A DNA stretch of 41,921 nucleotides from an uncultured Clostridia bacterium (GTDB lineage Bacteria; Bacillota; Clostridia; Christensenellales; CAG-917), in NCBI GenBank assembly GCA_947628855.1, contig CANRBM010000007.1, forward strand, positions 1 through 41,921, read 5' to 3'. Position 1 is the first letter of the stretch, and each line of letters opens with the position of its first letter. The notes below the pieces were generated by a model. That model was not told where the DNA came from, ran no database searches, and worked only from the letters and a program-made list of their open reading frames with translations. Below are positions 39,841 to 41,921 of the stretch, in pieces. A program made the translations under genes and the position numbers.

Positions 39841-41469
39841 TCACTCATTTTTGTCGTCGTCCGAGCTTTCGTCGGGCAGGCTGCCCGCCTTTGGCGCTTC
39901 GCCCTCTATCGGCTTATCGGATACGGCGGCTCCCTCGCTCTCATTTGTCAAAGCGGGGATAGAAGAGTTTTCCGCGTCATTTTGTGTTTGTGCGTCGCCT
40001 TGCGCGGGCGCAGTCTCCGCGCCGTTCTCGCCGCTTGAAGATTGCGGCTTTACGGGCTTGACTTTGTCGGCGAGTATGCGGAAGTAGTTCACCACATGCG
40101 CGACGGGGTCTTTGCCTCCGAAAGCGAGGCAGGTTTTTTCGGGGACGTTCAGCTCGACGACGAGCGTCATAAGCAGCAATATCAAGAAGAAGTTGGGCAC
40201 GAAGTAGTTCGTATCTATCATGCCGTACGCCTCAAACAGCACGGTGCCGCACAAGAGCGCCATAGTGGAAGGCTCCTTGCGCGTCTTGAAGAAAGTCTTG
40301 TATCTCCAAAAGTAGAACACGGCGAAAATGATGAGACCGAAAATGCCCATAGTGGCGAGTATTTGGAAGAATGTGCTGTGATAGTAGAGGTCGGTCTTAT
40401 AATCCCAACCCGCGCCGAATAGGGGCCAAGTTTTGAAGGTGTCTACGGCAAGTTGATAAAGCTCGTCTCTGCCGGAGGAATCCAGCCGTTTGTTGAGTAT
40501 GGTAGTGATTATGTTCGCAAATATATTGCCGTAGTACGCAACGATTATCACCGCAATTATAAACACAATGCTCACCGTCACGCCGAAGGACGTCTTGTTT
40601 TCGCTCTTGACGATGACGTACAGCAGCATAGCGGGCATTGCGAGGGTGGTAAACAGTATCGCGCCTCTGCAGCCCGTAGCTATGATAAGCGCGTATTCGA
40701 CGAGCGCGAGCGTAGCAAGCAACGGCGTAGCGTAGTTTTTGCGTATGCAGAAGTAAAGCGTTGCGGGTATGGTCATTGAAAGCAATGGCGCCATATTGTT
40801 CGGTCCCGCCCAGCCGAGGTGCACCTTTTTTGCCATCATCGCCTGCACTATTTCGTTTACGTCGCCTATGCGCCCGTAGAATATCAGCATCTCGAGGGAC
40901 ACGACTATGCCCGACGCCACAAGTATTTTAAGCAGATAATCGGTGAGTTGCTTTTTCTCTTCATCGTTGTCGTTGCAAACGACGAAAAAGGAGTATATGA
41001 ATCCGTATACCACAGTGAGCGCGACAAGCGCGAGCGTAAACAGCGGCACTTCCGCGGGAGAAGCCGCACCCGCAAGCGCCATAGGGAAGAGCAGGGCGAG
41101 CAGCGAGGCGTGGAAGCCCCTTATATTTTTGGGATGTAAGGGTTTGAAACTGCGCTTGAAGAAGATGAGGTTGAAGATCATTCCCGCGACCAGCAGCCCC
41201 ACGAGGGCGAGAAGCGGCGCGTATTTCATCATCTGATTTCTGTCCGAGCTCATAATAAACGAGAACATGATAAGCACGTTGAAGAGGTGTTTGGTATGCC
41301 TGTCCAAAAAGAGCGGTATCGTATGTATGATAAACACCACGCAGATCATGGGGATCCAAATGTCGAAAGCCCACCCTATGAGGATAAGCGCCGCATTAAA
41401 CGCGATGAACCAATCCGATTGCACCGCCCGCGATATCATATCCTTGATCTTCAGCAATTTTTCTTTCAT
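39841..41469 (-). CDS. O-antigen ligase/polymerase-like multi-span membrane protein, copy 2
   Basis: 542 residues, clearly paralogous to the downstream gene throughout (shared WAGPNN.AP.LS, YATPL, ATGCRGAILFTT, LNK.LDSSGRD, FGAGWDY, HST..QI.A.MGI.G, AYGM.DTN). The same family of glycan ligases/polymerases. The C-terminal 70 residues are a disordered Ser/Glu/Gln-rich tail (KPQSSSGENGAETAPAQGDA...). Only a weak ribosome site (GGGTAG) precedes the ATG, but a consensus promoter lies 30 bases upstream. Two tandem, diverged copies may have different acceptor glycans. Confidence 0.88.
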   Translation of the reverse strand: MKEKLLKIKDMISRAVQSDWFIAFNAALILIGWAFDIWIPMICVVFIIHTIPLFLDRHTKHLFNVLIMFSFIMSSDRNQMMKYAPLLALVGLLVAGMIFNLIFFKRSFKPLHPKNIRGFHASLLALLFPMALAGAASPAEVPLFTLALVALTVVYGFIYSFFVVCNDNDEEKKQLTDYLLKILVASGIVVSLEMLIFYGRIGDVNEIVQAMMAKKVHLGWAGPNNMAPLLSMTIPATLYFCIRKNYATPLLATLALVEYALIIATGCRGAILFTTLAMPAMLLYVIVKSENKTSFGVTVSIVFIIAVIIVAYYGNIFANIITTILNKRLDSSGRDELYQLAVDTFKTWPLFGAGWDYKTDLYYHSTFFQILATMGIFGLIIFAVFYFWRYKTFFKTRKEPSTMALLCGTVLFEAYGMIDTNYFVPNFFLILLLMTLVVELNVPEKTCLAFGGKDPVAHVVNYFRILADKVKPVKPQSSSGENGAETAPAQGDAQTQNDAENSSIPALTNESEGAAVSDKPIEGEAPKAGSLPDESSDDDKNE

Positions 41470-41499
41470 GCGCTACCCGTTTCTTGTATTGTACGTAAG

Positions 41500-41528
41500 A
41501 TTATACAAGATATGTCGGAAACTGTCAA
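41500..41528 (-). promoter_or_regulatory. Consensus promoter of the ligase-like operon
   Basis: Minus strand TTGACA (41523-41528), 17-bp spacer, TATAAT (41500-41505), about 30 bases before the ATG at 41469. Confidence 0.85.
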
Positions 41529-41921
41529 ATTTTAATCCACAGATTATTATATAAAATCTTTCAATTTTAAACAAATTATGCGCTTTCCCATCAATTTTCA
41601 TCTCAAAAAAACAAATGCGCCTCTTTTTTTTCCTCTCCGATGCGCATGGTAAAGCGTCTTTTCCGCGCATCCCTATACCCGCTGTCCGCCCTGTCCGAGC
41701 GTTGTTTATTCTAGAACCCCCACCACCCGCGAAAATTTCGCGGGAGCCTCTCAACATGACATAATGAATAAACTTGTCATTTCGAGCGTAGTCGAGAAAT
41801 CCCCAAGTCCTCACCCCATAAAATTCGCTACGCTCATTATTATGGGGACCCCAAGAAAGCTCAGACAAACGTGCGTTTAGGGAGGCTCCGCGCAAAATAG
41901 CGGGCGTAAGCCCGCGTATCC
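41529..41921. other. Gene-free edge region with several hairpins
   Basis: Contains CCCGCGAAA-A-TTTCGCGGG (41726-41744), CCCCATAA...TTATGGGG (41814-41847), and GCGGGCGTAAGCCCGC near the window end. The piece TCATTTCGAGCGTAGTCGAG (41777-41796) looks like a dispersed intergenic repeat. The long open frame across it on the minus strand has no ribosome site or family resemblance and is not counted as a gene. Confidence 0.5.

Noticed and set aside
41473..41895. A 140-residue protein gene
   Set aside because: It runs through palindromes and a repeat-like segment, overlaps the promoter of the ligase operon, and lacks a ribosome site.

Overview
The window looks like a chromosomal segment of an uncultured Firmicute, probably a clostridium. 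Promoters are of the TTGACA-N17-TATAAT type, Shine-Dalgarno sites are strong, the single tRNA has an encoded CCA, and a pilB-pilT-pilC block sits beside cyclic-di-GMP signalling genes. Two parts are core-like and relatively GC-rich (about 1-12.6 kb and 28.6-41.9 kb). An AT-richer accessory region lies between them (about 12.8-28.5 kb), and a second small cassette lies at 31.5-36.7 kb.

1-12.6 kb (all minus strand): type IV pilus ATPases PilB and PilT and a 57-codon stub of PilC. Upstream are an HPt protein, a REC/HD-GYP/PAS-like/GGDEF protein and a membrane-anchored repeat protein in one overlapping gene string. Before that is a lipoprotein (solute-binding-like part plus 5'-nucleotidase C-terminal domain) coupled to a hybrid histidine kinase. 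PilB keeps two complete MshEN c-di-GMP-binding motifs. A plausible chain is external signal, kinase, HPt, REC-HD-GYP-GGDEF, c-di-GMP, PilB.

12.8-28.5 kb: a beta-helix surface protein gene, then a probable 13.5 kb genomic island. The island is bounded by a 63-bp direct repeat (15032-15094 and 28491-28553); the right copy overlaps the 3' end of tRNA-Ser(GCT) and its terminator, and a large serine recombinase sits next to it. Cargo: a DUF4143 ATPase; a DUF3800 gene fragment behind a leader that folds as an H-type pseudoknot plus hairpin; a tightly overlapping PRTase / DprA-like SLOG / HAD operon; a restriction-modification operon (XRE regulator, two C5 cytosine methyltransferases, an AlwI-like endonuclease, an unknown protein); a repeat-rich, gene-poor segment with large inverted repeats; and small genes leading into the recombinase. 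Repeated 3'-tRNA-like motifs and a diverged 105-bp repeat suggest several rounds of insertion here.

28.6-41.9 kb: membrane proteins, a DUF1624 acyltransferase, a DUF1858 protein, then the most unusual item: a four-gene cassette (31.6-36.3 kb) with two related promoters. It encodes an unknown 122-aa protein, two predicted PD-(D/E)XK nuclease-fold proteins, and an 806-aa protein that joins an RNase J-like metallo-beta-lactamase/beta-CASP nuclease to a miniaturised DNA polymerase III alpha palm. I know of no described system with this composition; its location and nuclease content suggest defence or DNA/RNA processing, but that is inference. A decayed recombinase tail follows, then a ComEC-like MBL protein and two tandem O-antigen-ligase-like membrane proteins.

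All assignments come from reading motifs by eye; no database search or folding program was run.
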